The notes: generated by a model not told the origin, from the letters alone. A stretch of DNA of 63,914 nt from SFWF01 sp045537915 (GCA_045537915.1 JAZSQK010000054.1:1-63914), one strand, 5' to 3'. Numbered from the stretch's first letter, positions 1 to 8,594 are shown. A program made the numbers and translations.

Positions 1-1807
1 CAGACCTAATCCCAACAGTATGGTTAGCGCCTGATGAAACAGCAACAATATCTCTCCAACTTGAAACATTACACTGTCCGTTGACATTATTACCAACCGC
101 TACAACAGTGCCGTCGGACTTTAGTCCAACGGTATTATATCTATCTGCCGAAATTGCTATTATATCTCTCCACTCTGAGACTTCGCACTGTCCGGCATCG
201 TTGTTTCCAACCGCTACAACAGTGCCGTCGGACCTAAGTCCTACTGTGTGGTAGGTGCCTGCGCAAATAGACGCTATCTTTGTCAGCCAAGGATAATTTA
301 AATTCATCAGCAAAATTATTACTGCCAATAAAACAGCAATTAACGGTGTGCTTATTATTACCGCCTTTTTACACCTTTTTTTATTTATTTCCTTTCTAGC
401 CGTCATTTCTTCAAAGTTCTTTTGAAAAAGTTCTACACAATTTTGTGCCAGTGCATCCGAATCTTTATAGCCGGCAATGCTCTCAAAGCAACTCTGTGCT
501 TCTATATAAGAATCTACTTCTCCAAGGCTCATCAGTTTTTTTGCCCGATTATATACATCCTCAAGTGCTTTTGCTCTATTGCGTTGGTTAATAATCTCTA
601 TAGCATCTATAAGAAATGCTTTTAGCCTTTCATTAGCAAATCTAACAGTTTTCTGATAATTGCTTTTGTTTTCAAAAGATTCGACACAGTCTTTAAGGCC
701 TTCTTGTGACCTAATCTGCAACTCTGCCATCAGTTTACCAAGATATGCTTCGGCAAGCTCTGCGTTTTGGTTAAGACATTGCTCAAAGAAATCGTCGGCT
801 TTGTTCCATTCGCCATCTTCTAAAGCCAAAAATCCTCGCTTTAATAATGCGGTTTTATTTCCAACATTATTTTCAATCGAAGACGCCTCTTCGCCTATAC
901 TTTTATTAGCAATATGCGGTTTCACAATTTTTTGAATTCCACGAACGAGGTCCTGCATAAAACCGAGTTTGGACATATCCTGTGCCTGTAAGTGAGAAAA
1001 CTCCTCTGGTAGGTCGTAGGGGTCCATATCTTTGTATGCGGGAATGAGTAGCTTTCTTGCACCATTCTTAATTAAGGCGAGGTATCTGCTCCATTCGTTC
1101 TTAACCCAAACAGCATTAAAATATTCGGGTTTTGTGCCGATTGCTACCATAACCTTTGCGGAGTTGAGAGCGGCAAATATGTAAGGTTCATATTCCTGCC
1201 CTAATTTATCTTCAAGGGTAATTCGAGAGAAAAACACTTTAAAGCCTTCACGGGTAAGCTCGTGATACAATTCAGTGGCAAGAACCGAGTCGGGTGTTCT
1301 TCTGCCGTTATTGTCGGTTTCTTTATAGCAGATAAAAACATCAAAAGGTTCTTCCCGTCCAGAAATAGCAAGAATGCCTCTCTGGATATCATTTATTACG
1401 GCCGCTTCCTGCTCGTAAATATCCTTTTGATGATTGTCTGCATATTGCAGAGCAGACTTATAATCTTCGTCATCAAAAATTGAAGTAAATTGGGCACGGT
1501 TAACCGTAGGAACTCTCATGTGAGAGGAAGGGTCTTCAACATACTCGATGCCGTAACGACAGAGAACCAACGACCAATAAGTTTCGGCATCGGTGTTATC
1601 TTCATTAAGTATTTGCTCGTAGATGCCCATTGCCTTATCAAACTCGTTGTTGCGACGAAAATGATTCGCACGGTCAAAAAGATTTGCCTTGCGGTCATCA
1701 TCTAGTTTGGGTAGCGTTTGCTTGGTGAAGCAATACTGACATATTGCAACTGTTTCATTATTCACTTCAAGTGTGCCCCCGCACATTTTACACTTAAAAA
1801 TTGCCAT
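1..1807 (-). CDS. Zinc-ribbon / TIR-domain membrane protein with RCC1-like repeats (C-terminus beyond window)
   Basis: The frame is open to the left edge, so about 602 residues of an incomplete protein are seen. The start is the ATG at 1807, with AAGGAG 8 bases upstream. In order: a zinc ribbon (C6, C9, C23, C26), a short TPR-like helical part, a TIR domain (about 154-285) beginning DVFICYKETD and holding W234-x3-E238, a TPR-like stretch (about 320-480), one membrane helix after KKRCKK, then RCC1-type beta-propeller repeats with the signature HTVGLRSDGTVVAVG. In the TIR family a Glu at the E238 position is the NAD-cleaving residue, so NADase activity is possible but not shown. The positive-inside rule puts TIR in the cytosol and the repeats outside. 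It is a paralogue of the next gene upstream in the operon, 17 bp away. What it senses is unknown. Confidence 0.85.
   Translation of the reverse strand, partial: MAIFKCKMCGGTLEVNNETVAICQYCFTKQTLPKLDDDRKANLFDRANHFRRNNEFDKAMGIYEQILNEDNTDAETYWSLVLCRYGIEYVEDPSSHMRVPTVNRAQFTSIFDDEDYKSALQYADNHQKDIYEQEAAVINDIQRGILAISGREEPFDVFICYKETDNNGRRTPDSVLATELYHELTREGFKVFFSRITLEDKLGQEYEPYIFAALNSAKVMVAIGTKPEYFNAVWVKNEWSRYLALIKNGARKLLIPAYKDMDPYDLPEEFSHLQAQDMSKLGFMQDLVRGIQKIVKPHIANKSIGEEASSIENNVGNKTALLKRGFLALEDGEWNKADDFFEQCLNQNAELAEAYLGKLMAELQIRSQEGLKDCVESFENKSNYQKTVRFANERLKAFLIDAIEIINQRNRAKALEDVYNRAKKLMSLGEVDSYIEAQSCFESIAGYKDSDALAQNCVELFQKNFEEMTARKEINKKRCKKAVIISTPLIAVLLAVIILLMNLNYPWLTKIASICAGTYHTVGLRSDGTVVAVGNNDAGQCEVSEWRDIIAISADRYNTVGLKSDGTVVAVGNNVNGQCNVSSWRDIVAVSSGANHTVGIRS
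93..233 (-). repeat. Tandem coding repeat of 114 nt in the RCC1-like region
   Basis: A 27-base block is identical at 93-119 and 207-233, exactly 114 bases (38 codons) apart. Flanking bases are also similar, encoding two adjacent RCC1-like blades. Identity at DNA level, not only protein level, points to recent duplication or conversion of repeat units. More units probably lie beyond the left edge. Confidence 0.8.
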
Positions 1808-1824
1808 TATGTAACTCCTTGAAA

Positions 1825-3936
1825 TTAACCTATTCCGCTTATATCTATCCACATTGCTGGGCAGCAATACGGATTTTCAATAGCAGCATTTATATCTTCT
1901 TGTTGGGACCATTGTTTAATATATTCCGCATATTCCCTAAATCCTGTTCCTGTATATTCTGGAATATTGATGTACTCAACATATGAAACTGAGGAATCTG
2001 TGTTTACAATTTTATAGGTATTGTTAATTGAATCTCTAAGTATACTACCACAATAAACATCATATTCTTTCATTTCTTCTTCGCTTAATATAAAAACTTT
2101 ATCACTTAAAGGTTGCGAATGACCATCGATTGTAGTATCAGTTGACAATATTAGATCTCTCAATTTTATATCGAAATCGCTATAAAAGTTCCCGTTTAAA
2201 TAACTTCTTAATTCACTGTTTTCCCATCCACCAAGGAGACTGTCTCCACCATATATAGGGTCCGAACGAATTAATAATATCCTATCATCTTTTTTATCAA
2301 TTACCTTCCAAATACTCCCAGAATCAAGCCACAACTTTATTTCATCGTTATAATTGAAGGTATTAATATATGCTTTATAAGAAAGCGTAGCCCATTTTTT
2401 GCTATCCTTATAATCATCAAGATACGTAAAATATTCATCAGCGTATTCGTACTGACCTGTACTATAAAAAACTTTTGCTAATTGATAATCACAATAAGTC
2501 CAGCAACCCAATTCTGAAGCTATAATAATAAAAAGAGCGATTATAAATGAAATTGATAACAATTTAGTTTTCTTGATTTTCTTTATAGATACCTTTTCAA
2601 CCTTTTTGGTACCACAAACAAAAATCATCCACATAATATTTAATAATAAAAGAGCATTATAAAAAATGAACAATCCTGATTCAATTATATATGAAACATC
2701 CGCGCAAAACAGTATTGCGATACAGATGATTTGAATTATAATTGACAAAACCTTGTATCGGTTCACTTTGGCAATAATTAAAGTGGGAATTAATAATGAA
2801 AATAACTGTAAGGGTAAGGGCAAGAATATGAATTCCAAGCCTGAGATAGAAACACCTTTACACAATAAAAAAACATTTAAAAACAAACTAATAAAATATA
2901 AAATTTTGCAAGTGTTATTTGTTGGAAAGACAAAACAATATTTTGATTGTTCTTTTCTTTTCCTTTTTAAGTTCTCTATCGCCATTTTAATTTTAGACGG
3001 CTTTTTATCTTGAAATTTTTTTGGTTTAATTTGCAGCTGCTCATCACGGCCAAAAACCTTTTTTAAACCTCTGATAACATCTGTTATAAAGCCAATCTTA
3101 CCCATATCCTGTGCTTGAAGATGGGCAAATTCATCAGGCAGCTCATAGGCATCCATATTTCTGTAACAAGGGATAATCATTTTTGAACGGTCGGATTTTG
3201 TGAGCTTTATAAATCTTGACCATTCATTACGAACCCAAACAGAATCAAAGTATTCGGGTTTCGTTCCGATTACTAGCATTACTTTTGCAGAGTTGAGAGC
3301 TGCAAATATGTATGGCTCATATTCGTGTCCAAGCTTATCTTCCAAAGTTATCGGGGCATAGAACACCTTAAAGCATTCCCCAGTAAGCTGATAATAGATA
3401 TCATTTGCGATAGCACTGTCAACTGTCCTTTTGCCATCCTCGTCGGTTTCCTTGTAGCAAATGAAAACGTCAAAAGGCTCTTCGCTATTAACTATAGCCA
3501 ATATGTTTTTTTGCAGCTCATCAATAATTTTAGCTTCTGCTATGTATAGTTCCTTTTGTTCGGCGTCTGCGTTTTCAATCGCAGAAAGATAATCTACGTC
3601 TGTAAGAACTGCCTCATAAAGAGTGCGATGGCAGGTAGGAATTCTTGAGTATGTTTTTGGGTCTTCAACATACTCAATTCCATATCTACAAAGCACAATA
3701 CCCCAGTGTGCTTCAGATTCAGTATTATTAATATCTAAAATTTTCTCATATACCTGTTCGGCTTTGTCAAACTCACATTTGAGTCGTAGGTTATTAGCGC
3801 GGTTAAACAGGTTAGAAACAACCTCATCTCTTGATTTTGGTATGGTCTGTTTCGTGCCGCAATACTGACATACCGCAACGGTTTCATTATTTATTTCAAG
3901 TGTGCCGCCGCACATTTTGCACTTGAAAACTGCCAT
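1825..3936 (-). CDS. Zinc-ribbon / TIR-domain polytopic membrane protein with DUF6273-like C-terminal domain
   Basis: This 703-residue protein starts at an ATG behind GAGGAG. Domains: zinc ribbon (C6, C9, C23, C26); TPR-like helices (about 40-150); TIR domain (about 154-285) with DVFICYKETD, LEDKLG and W234-x3-E238, the place of the catalytic Glu in NAD-cleaving TIRs; about five membrane helices (about 343-478); a short helical repeat (about 485-520); and a C-terminal domain with W-x2-S-x-LR-x-(Y)LN and FILSEEE signatures that resembles DUF6273. The first 300 residues are close to those of the downstream gene while the C-terminal halves are unrelated, so one cytosolic effector module is coupled to different membrane or extracellular modules. 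It lies 16 bp after the RHH regulator gene. The TIR call is firm; the function is not known. Confidence 0.88.
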   Translation of the reverse strand: MAVFKCKMCGGTLEINNETVAVCQYCGTKQTIPKSRDEVVSNLFNRANNLRLKCEFDKAEQVYEKILDINNTESEAHWGIVLCRYGIEYVEDPKTYSRIPTCHRTLYEAVLTDVDYLSAIENADAEQKELYIAEAKIIDELQKNILAIVNSEEPFDVFICYKETDEDGKRTVDSAIANDIYYQLTGECFKVFYAPITLEDKLGHEYEPYIFAALNSAKVMLVIGTKPEYFDSVWVRNEWSRFIKLTKSDRSKMIIPCYRNMDAYELPDEFAHLQAQDMGKIGFITDVIRGLKKVFGRDEQLQIKPKKFQDKKPSKIKMAIENLKRKRKEQSKYCFVFPTNNTCKILYFISLFLNVFLLCKGVSISGLEFIFLPLPLQLFSLLIPTLIIAKVNRYKVLSIIIQIICIAILFCADVSYIIESGLFIFYNALLLLNIMWMIFVCGTKKVEKVSIKKIKKTKLLSISFIIALFIIIASELGCWTYCDYQLAKVFYSTGQYEYADEYFTYLDDYKDSKKWATLSYKAYINTFNYNDEIKLWLDSGSIWKVIDKKDDRILLIRSDPIYGGDSLLGGWENSELRSYLNGNFYSDFDIKLRDLILSTDTTIDGHSQPLSDKVFILSEEEMKEYDVYCGSILRDSINNTYKIVNTDSSVSYVEYINIPEYTGTGFREYAEYIKQWSQQEDINAAIENPYCCPAMWIDISGIG

Positions 3937-3952
3937 TGATGTATCTCCTCAA

Positions 3953-4144
3953 TTAATATTCTTTAATCTCCAAATTATCTACCGCAAAGGCAAGACACTT
4001 TTGAATTACTTCGTTTCTTGTTCTACCGGTCTCTTCCGCAATCTTATCAAGTTCCTTTACGAGTTCATCAGGTAGACGGATAGAAATCACGGTAGAATCA
4101 CCCCTGTATTTTTTTGAAGAAATAACGAGTTTTTCGTTCGACAT
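3953..4144 (-). CDS. Ribbon-helix-helix (CopG/Arc-type) transcriptional regulator
   Basis: This 63-residue protein has a basic N-terminal strand (STVISIRLPDELV) followed by two helices (VKELDKIAEETG and TRNEVIQKCLAFAV). That is the classic ribbon-helix-helix DNA-binding fold, which binds DNA as a dimer of short beta strands. It is the first gene of the operon with the two TIR proteins and sits just after a strong promoter carrying palindromic TACA/TGTA elements, so autorepression of the operon is likely. The RBS is AAGGAG, 7 bases before the ATG. Small RHH proteins are also antitoxins, and that role toward the TIR proteins cannot be excluded. Confidence 0.8.
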   Translation of the reverse strand: MSNEKLVISSKKYRGDSTVISIRLPDELVKELDKIAEETGRTRNEVIQKCLAFAVDNLEIKEY

Positions 4145-4169
4145 AATACTTCTCCTTTTAATATAAAAC

Positions 4170-4201
4170 TACATTTTGTATTATACTACATTTGTAATGT
4201 A
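4170..4201. promoter_or_regulatory. Probable operator: two TACA/TGTA palindromes over the RHH promoter
   Basis: TACATTTGTAATGTA (4187-4201) is an inverted repeat between the -35 and -10 boxes. TACATTTTGTA (4170-4180) is a second palindrome just after the -10 box. Short, closely spaced palindromes are the usual sites of ribbon-helix-helix dimers, and the first gene of the operon encodes one. The assignment is inferred from position. Confidence 0.6.
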
Positions 4202-4209
4202 TTTGTCAA
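4180..4209 (-). promoter_or_regulatory. SigA-type promoter of the RHH-TIR operon
   Basis: On the minus strand TTGACA (4204-4209) and TATAAT (4180-4185) are both perfect consensus boxes with an 18-bp spacer. They lie about 35 bp upstream of the regulator start codon. The spacer and the initially transcribed region carry palindromes listed separately. Confidence 0.8.
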
Positions 4210-4374
4210 CGTATGATTGTTAATTTTTATTATAGGATAATATTATTGAAAAAGATATGTTTTAAAAAGCAAAGGTATTGATTTTTCTTTTTGGTTGTGG
4301 TAATATAATATCGTAATTTGACAATGAACAACAAATAATTTATTGACGAAAATTTTGAGAGGAGATTTCAGTTT

Positions 4375-6120
4375 ATGGATGTACATTCTGTCCGCCAGAT
4401 GATGAGGACAAAAAGTATATACGAAATACCTATGCGGGTTACATTTTATGCCCGTGTATCTTCTGAAAAAGACGAGCAGTTGAACTCTCTTGACAACCAG
4501 ATTTCATATTACCGCAATTTTATAAAGAAAAACGCTAATTGGGAGTTTGTTGAGGGGTATATTGATGAAGGACTTTCGGGTATGAGTACCAAAAAGCGTG
4601 AGAACTTTCACAATATGATTAGTGATGCAAAGTCGGGGTTATTTGATCTTGTTATTACAAAGGAAATTACCCGTTTTGCACGTAACACGCTTGACAGTAT
4701 TCAATACACTCGTGACCTACTCTCCTACGGTGTAGGTGTATTCTTTCAGAACGACAATATCAATACACTTGATGAAGACAGCGAACTTCGGCTTACCATC
4801 ATGTCGGGTATTGCTCAGGATGAATTGCGTAAGTTATCTTCCCGTATTAAGTTCGGTCATCAAGAGGCTATAAAGAAAAATGTTGTCCTCGGTAATAGCC
4901 GTATATTTGGCTACCGCAAGGACAACAAAAGGTTAGTTATTGATGAAAAAGAAGCGGAAATGGTTCGTGAATTATTCGAGCTTTACGCAACCGACCAATA
5001 CAGTATGAAGCAGATTGAGGAGATTTTTTGGAACAAGGGCTACCGCAATAACAACGGTAAGCGTATCTGCCACAGCACAATGTCTAACACCATTTCCAAC
5101 CCAAAATACAAAGGTTACTATGTTGGTAACAAGGTAAAGATTATTGATATGTTCACTAAAAAGCAAAAATTTTTACCGCCTGAGGAATGGGTTATGTTCA
5201 AGGATGAAACCGGTGAAATTGTTCCTGCTATTGTTGATGAAGAATTATGGGAAAAAGCCAACGCTGTTCTTAGAAGGCGTAGCCATGATGTAAAGAACAG
5301 GCAGAATCTTTGCAACCACCCAAATCTGTTAACAGGTAAAATGTACTGCACCCATTGCGGAAAGCTATACTACCGCAAGGATAGTAAGGACCGCAAGGGC
5401 AATGTATTATCCCGTTGGATATGCAGCGGAAAAATCAACAACGGAACAGATTCTTGTCCCTCGTTCACTATTTACGAAGAAGAAATCAAAGAAGTTCTTT
5501 ATGAAGTATTTAAGGACACCGCCGAGGATGCAAAGCTAATTATTGAAGAATATACAAACATGTACGCTGAAATATTAGCAAAAGACACTTCTTCGGGTGA
5601 ACTGCAAAAGTTAAAAGACCGACTTGATTTTCTATCAAAGAAAAAATCAAAGTTACTTGAGTATAACATTGCGGGACAAATCAATGACCGAGATTTTATT
5701 GAGATGAACAAACAAATTACCGATGAATCTGCTGAAGTTTACTCGGCTATTCAGGAAATTGAATACGAAATCAACTCCCGAGCCGAATACAAACAGAAGA
5801 TTGAAGAAATACGTAATATATTGCTTAAAGCCGAAAACGAAGCAAGTCAGAATATGATTGATTCGGCATTCATAAACAGGTATATTGACAAGATTTACGT
5901 AACTCCTATTGAAGAAGGTACTGTTGAAATTTCGGTAAAGATTTTCTCGGGAGAGACGGTTGAGAAACATTTGTCAAGCTTACGAAAACGCCATAAATCT
6001 ATTAAAAATGCCGAAAAAATCGATGAAAACGAGCCCTCTGATAACGGTATTGTCAATGTTTGCACTACGGGACACACATTTAAGAAGATGATCGAATCTT
6101 ATGAAAACAGCATGAAATAA
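4375..6120 (+). CDS. Large serine recombinase (site-specific integrase/transposase)
   Basis: This 581-residue protein has a resolvase catalytic domain with YARVSS (nucleophile Ser about 29), followed by EITRFARN and a long helix. It then has a recombinase domain (about 170-280), a zinc-ribbon part with CTHC (about 325-328) and later WIC and SCP cysteines, and a coiled-coil segment (about 385-480). This is the layout of large serine integrases and TndX-type transposases, which insert or excise elements through a Ser-DNA link. The start is the ATG behind GAGAGGAG. It is transcribed away from the RHH-TIR operon and is followed by a terminator, so it may mark one end of a mobile element. No attachment site could be identified inside the window. 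Confidence 0.93.
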   Translation: MDVHSVRQMMRTKSIYEIPMRVTFYARVSSEKDEQLNSLDNQISYYRNFIKKNANWEFVEGYIDEGLSGMSTKKRENFHNMISDAKSGLFDLVITKEITRFARNTLDSIQYTRDLLSYGVGVFFQNDNINTLDEDSELRLTIMSGIAQDELRKLSSRIKFGHQEAIKKNVVLGNSRIFGYRKDNKRLVIDEKEAEMVRELFELYATDQYSMKQIEEIFWNKGYRNNNGKRICHSTMSNTISNPKYKGYYVGNKVKIIDMFTKKQKFLPPEEWVMFKDETGEIVPAIVDEELWEKANAVLRRRSHDVKNRQNLCNHPNLLTGKMYCTHCGKLYYRKDSKDRKGNVLSRWICSGKINNGTDSCPSFTIYEEEIKEVLYEVFKDTAEDAKLIIEEYTNMYAEILAKDTSSGELQKLKDRLDFLSKKKSKLLEYNIAGQINDRDFIEMNKQITDESAEVYSAIQEIEYEINSRAEYKQKIEEIRNILLKAENEASQNMIDSAFINRYIDKIYVTPIEEGTVEISVKIFSGETVEKHLSSLRKRHKSIKNAEKIDENEPSDNGIVNVCTTGHTFKKMIESYENSMK

Positions 6121-6140
6121 ATTTCATGTTATATAAGATG

Positions 6141-6168
6141 CGGGTGCTCTTAGGAGCACCCGTTTTTT
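6141..6168 (+). terminator. Rho-independent terminator after the serine recombinase
   Basis: A perfect 9-bp stem, CGGGTGCTC (6141-6149) with GAGCACCCG (6154-6162), encloses a 4-base loop and is followed by six T. Confidence 0.93.
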
Positions 6169-6215
6169 ATAAAATCAATAACACATGACCTTACTAATGT
6201 ATAATCCAAGTATAA

Positions 6216-7547
6216 TTACAACTCATTGCTTTTAAGTTGTAATTTTTTCGCAACATCAAACTGAACCATAAGATTTCCTAAAGCTGTAGCTTCAGAAGGA
6301 CCTACAGTAACAGCTTTCCCTGTATACTTTTCTGTCAGGGAATTAAGGTATGTATCCTTGCTTCCTCCACCTACGATAGTAATTCCTTCAACTTCTTTAT
6401 TAGTTAGCTTTTCAATCTCAAGCACGACATTTTTATAAGAATTTGCAAGAGAATGATAAACACTACTTATAACATCTGCCAAAGGTAATTCGGGTTCATT
6501 AAGGCATTCCCTTATTGCTTCAATCATATTTTCGGGAGCCACAAGTCGTTGATCGTTCGGATTAAAGGTTTTAGTGTAATTGCTTTCCATAGCCATACAC
6601 ATCATTTCATCATATGTATACTTTTTGTCCAAGTTCTTTCGAATATTTTGGAAAAGCCACATTCCCATAATGTTTTTAAGGATACGGTAGGTATTATTTA
6701 CGCCGCCCTCATTAGTAAAGTTTGCATCCATCGCTTCATTCGACAAGACAGGCTTTTCACTCTGAACGCCAATAAGGCTCCAAGTACCAGAGGAAATATA
6801 CATTCTGTGTCCACTGAGCTCGCAAGCCGCAACTGCAGACGCCGTATCATGAGCTGGTGCAAAAAGAACCTTCGCATCAAATCCAACCTGATCCTTGACC
6901 AACGGAGAAAAATTACCTACAACGCTGCCTGGCATTAGTATGGGCTTAAATAATGCTCTTTTTATGCCGAGAGCGAGAATTAAATCAACATCCCACTCAC
7001 GAGTTTCTGCATTTAACAGTGATGTGGTCGATGCAATAGTATACTCGCTTGCCAGAACTCCGGTAAGCTTAAAGGATAGGTATTCAGGCATCAACAACAT
7101 ATGCTCTGCATTCCTAATTTTGCCTGATTCCTTATCACAGAAAAGCTGATATATCGTATTATAATTAGCCCTCTGTATACCGGTTTTTCTGTACATAGTT
7201 CTCCTACTATAGCACATATCAATCCTTTCAGGAACACCTTTTGTTCGCCCATCGCGATATGACACTGCAGGAAGAATCTCCTTAAGATTTGAATCTAAAA
7301 GAACATAATCAACACCCCAAGTATCAATGGCTACTGTATCAGGAATTTTATCAAGATCTTTGCATTTTTTTAGGCCCTCAAGGATTTGTCTGTTCAGATA
7401 AGCAATATCCCAACATAGTGTACCCTTTTCATTCTTTATATAATTTTCAAATCTATATACCTCAGTAGTTTCAATTCTGCCGTCAACATATTCGCCAAGA
7501 ACATGTCTACCGCTAGAGGCACCAATATCAATAGCTAAACATCTCAT
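6216..7547 (-). CDS. FGGY-family sugar kinase, rhamnulokinase type, in an L-fucose operon
   Basis: This 443-residue kinase begins with the phosphate-binding strand CLAIDIGASSGRHV, has DTWGVDYVLLD (about 88-98) and ends with the nucleotide-binding segment ITIVGGGSKDTYLNSL. The sequence type is that of RhaB, which phosphorylates L-rhamnulose. Its neighbours, however, encode L-fucose isomerase and L-fucose mutarotase, and no rhamnose isomerase or aldolase is seen. The most likely substrate is therefore L-fuculose, giving L-fuculose 1-phosphate. It is the last gene of the operon, 10 bp after the mutarotase, and its RBS (AGGAG) overlaps that stop codon. The family call is firm and the substrate is inferred from context. 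Confidence 0.85.
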   Translation of the reverse strand: MRCLAIDIGASSGRHVLGEYVDGRIETTEVYRFENYIKNEKGTLCWDIAYLNRQILEGLKKCKDLDKIPDTVAIDTWGVDYVLLDSNLKEILPAVSYRDGRTKGVPERIDMCYSRRTMYRKTGIQRANYNTIYQLFCDKESGKIRNAEHMLLMPEYLSFKLTGVLASEYTIASTTSLLNAETREWDVDLILALGIKRALFKPILMPGSVVGNFSPLVKDQVGFDAKVLFAPAHDTASAVAACELSGHRMYISSGTWSLIGVQSEKPVLSNEAMDANFTNEGGVNNTYRILKNIMGMWLFQNIRKNLDKKYTYDEMMCMAMESNYTKTFNPNDQRLVAPENMIEAIRECLNEPELPLADVISSVYHSLANSYKNVVLEIEKLTNKEVEGITIVGGGSKDTYLNSLTEKYTGKAVTVGPSEATALGNLMVQFDVAKKLQLKSNEL

Positions 7548-7557
7548 AGCACTACTC

Positions 7558-7992
7558 CTAAATTACACCTTTTTGAAGCATTATATTAGCGTATAATGCA
7601 GACTCACTTGTTGCAATAACTGCATAGGCTTTTTTTGACTGTTCATAAAACTCAAAGCGTTCAACCTCACAGAAAGCGTCTGAGCCACGATTATCATGTT
7701 TTAAAACAATCTTCTTGTATTCATCCCATATGGGCGTTTTAACATTATCACCCGGCATAACCTGCATCAAACTAATGGGGTTATCAACATATGTATCAAG
7801 AGGAAAAACGGTCAAAATTGCATCAAGAATATCGGTTGCAGAATGGCCGTCAGCTCGAATAACTATAGCATTTTTTCCCATAGTTTCAGCAGGAAAATTA
7901 CCATCAGCTATGACAAGTCTGTCGCTATGTCCCATTTCACATAATACCTTAAGCATTTGGGGAGAAAGTATTTTTGGAATATTTTTTAACAT
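7558..7992 (-). CDS. fucU: L-fucose mutarotase (FucU/RbsD family)
   Basis: This protein of about 144 residues begins LKNIPKILSPQMLKVLCEMGHSD, the FucU/RbsD signature including the catalytic His of GH(S)D. These decameric cytosolic enzymes interconvert alpha and beta anomers of L-fucose and feed the isomerase. The ATG at 7992 was chosen because AAAGGTGA lies 5 bases upstream. A GTG at 8001 would add three residues but lies inside that ribosome site. It sits between the SGNH esterase and the kinase in the fucose operon with near-zero spacing. Confidence 0.88.
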   Translation of the reverse strand: MLKNIPKILSPQMLKVLCEMGHSDRLVIADGNFPAETMGKNAIVIRADGHSATDILDAILTVFPLDTYVDNPISLMQVMPGDNVKTPIWDEYKKIVLKHDNRGSDAFCEVERFEFYEQSKKAYAVIATSESALYANIMLQKGVI

Positions 7993-8003
7993 ACTATTCA
8001 CCT

Positions 8004-8594
8004 TTACAAATAATTATTTAACTCATTTAATATTGCATTAGCTAAAATATCATAGCCTTGCGGCGTAAAGTGAACACCATCGGTTGACAGCAAATCCTTA
8101 TTATTTTCTGATACAGTATAAATATCAATAAAATAAAGGTTTCTCTCCTTGGCAAGTTCTTCAACAATTTTATTACGAATTATAACCCTGTCATTATGAT
8201 AGTATACATTAGTTACAAATGTTGTTAAAAGACAATAAATCGGTGAGTCAGGGAATTCTGCAATCAGCTTATCAAGAAAATCGGCATAAAGTTTTTTATA
8301 GCTTTCTTCATCAAGATGCCAACCGTGAAGTCCGTTATTAAAAAGTATAGCGTTTCTTTTCGGTTCCTGTTTTGCAAAAAGTGACAGAGAACTGAAAAAA
8401 TACGGATTATCCAAGGCTTTGGAAGTTCCAAAGCCATCAAACAGGATGTCCCCCGCAGCAAACTGATTAAGTCTGCTGCGGTTACCGCACGATATTGAAT
8501 CTCCAATATATAAAACTCTTTTAGAGGTTTTATCATTAGATTTTTCTATCCAAGTATTATCCCATTCGTATGTTTCTAATAGAAATTCACTCAT
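8004..8594 (-). CDS. SGNH/GDSL-family hydrolase within the fucose operon
   Basis: This 196-residue protein has no signal peptide. Block I is YIGDSISCGN (Ser33 nucleophile), the block III Asn is in FNNGLHG, and the C-terminal dyad is STDGVHFTPQGY (Asp and His). This family hydrolyses esters, often O-acetyl groups on sugars, so cytosolic deacetylation of an acetylated sugar that enters with fucose is a reasonable guess. Its start codon overlaps the fucI stop (TAATG), so the two are translationally coupled. It is unusual as a member of a fucose operon. Confidence 0.82.
   Translation of the reverse strand: MSEFLLETYEWDNTWIEKSNDKTSKRVLYIGDSISCGNRSRLNQFAAGDILFDGFGTSKALDNPYFFSSLSLFAKQEPKRNAILFNNGLHGWHLDEESYKKLYADFLDKLIAEFPDSPIYCLLTTFVTNVYYHNDRVIIRNKIVEELAKERNLYFIDIYTVSENNKDLLSTDGVHFTPQGYDILANAILNELNNYL

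Noticed and set aside
93..233. The 114-nt periodicity considered as a CRISPR array.
   Set aside because: The repeat is in frame, codes for RCC1-like blades and has no regular unique spacers.
2753..3013. Plus-strand 86-codon frame inside the TIR gene.
   Set aside because: Antisense to the membrane segments of the TIR protein; no ribosome site or recognisable features.
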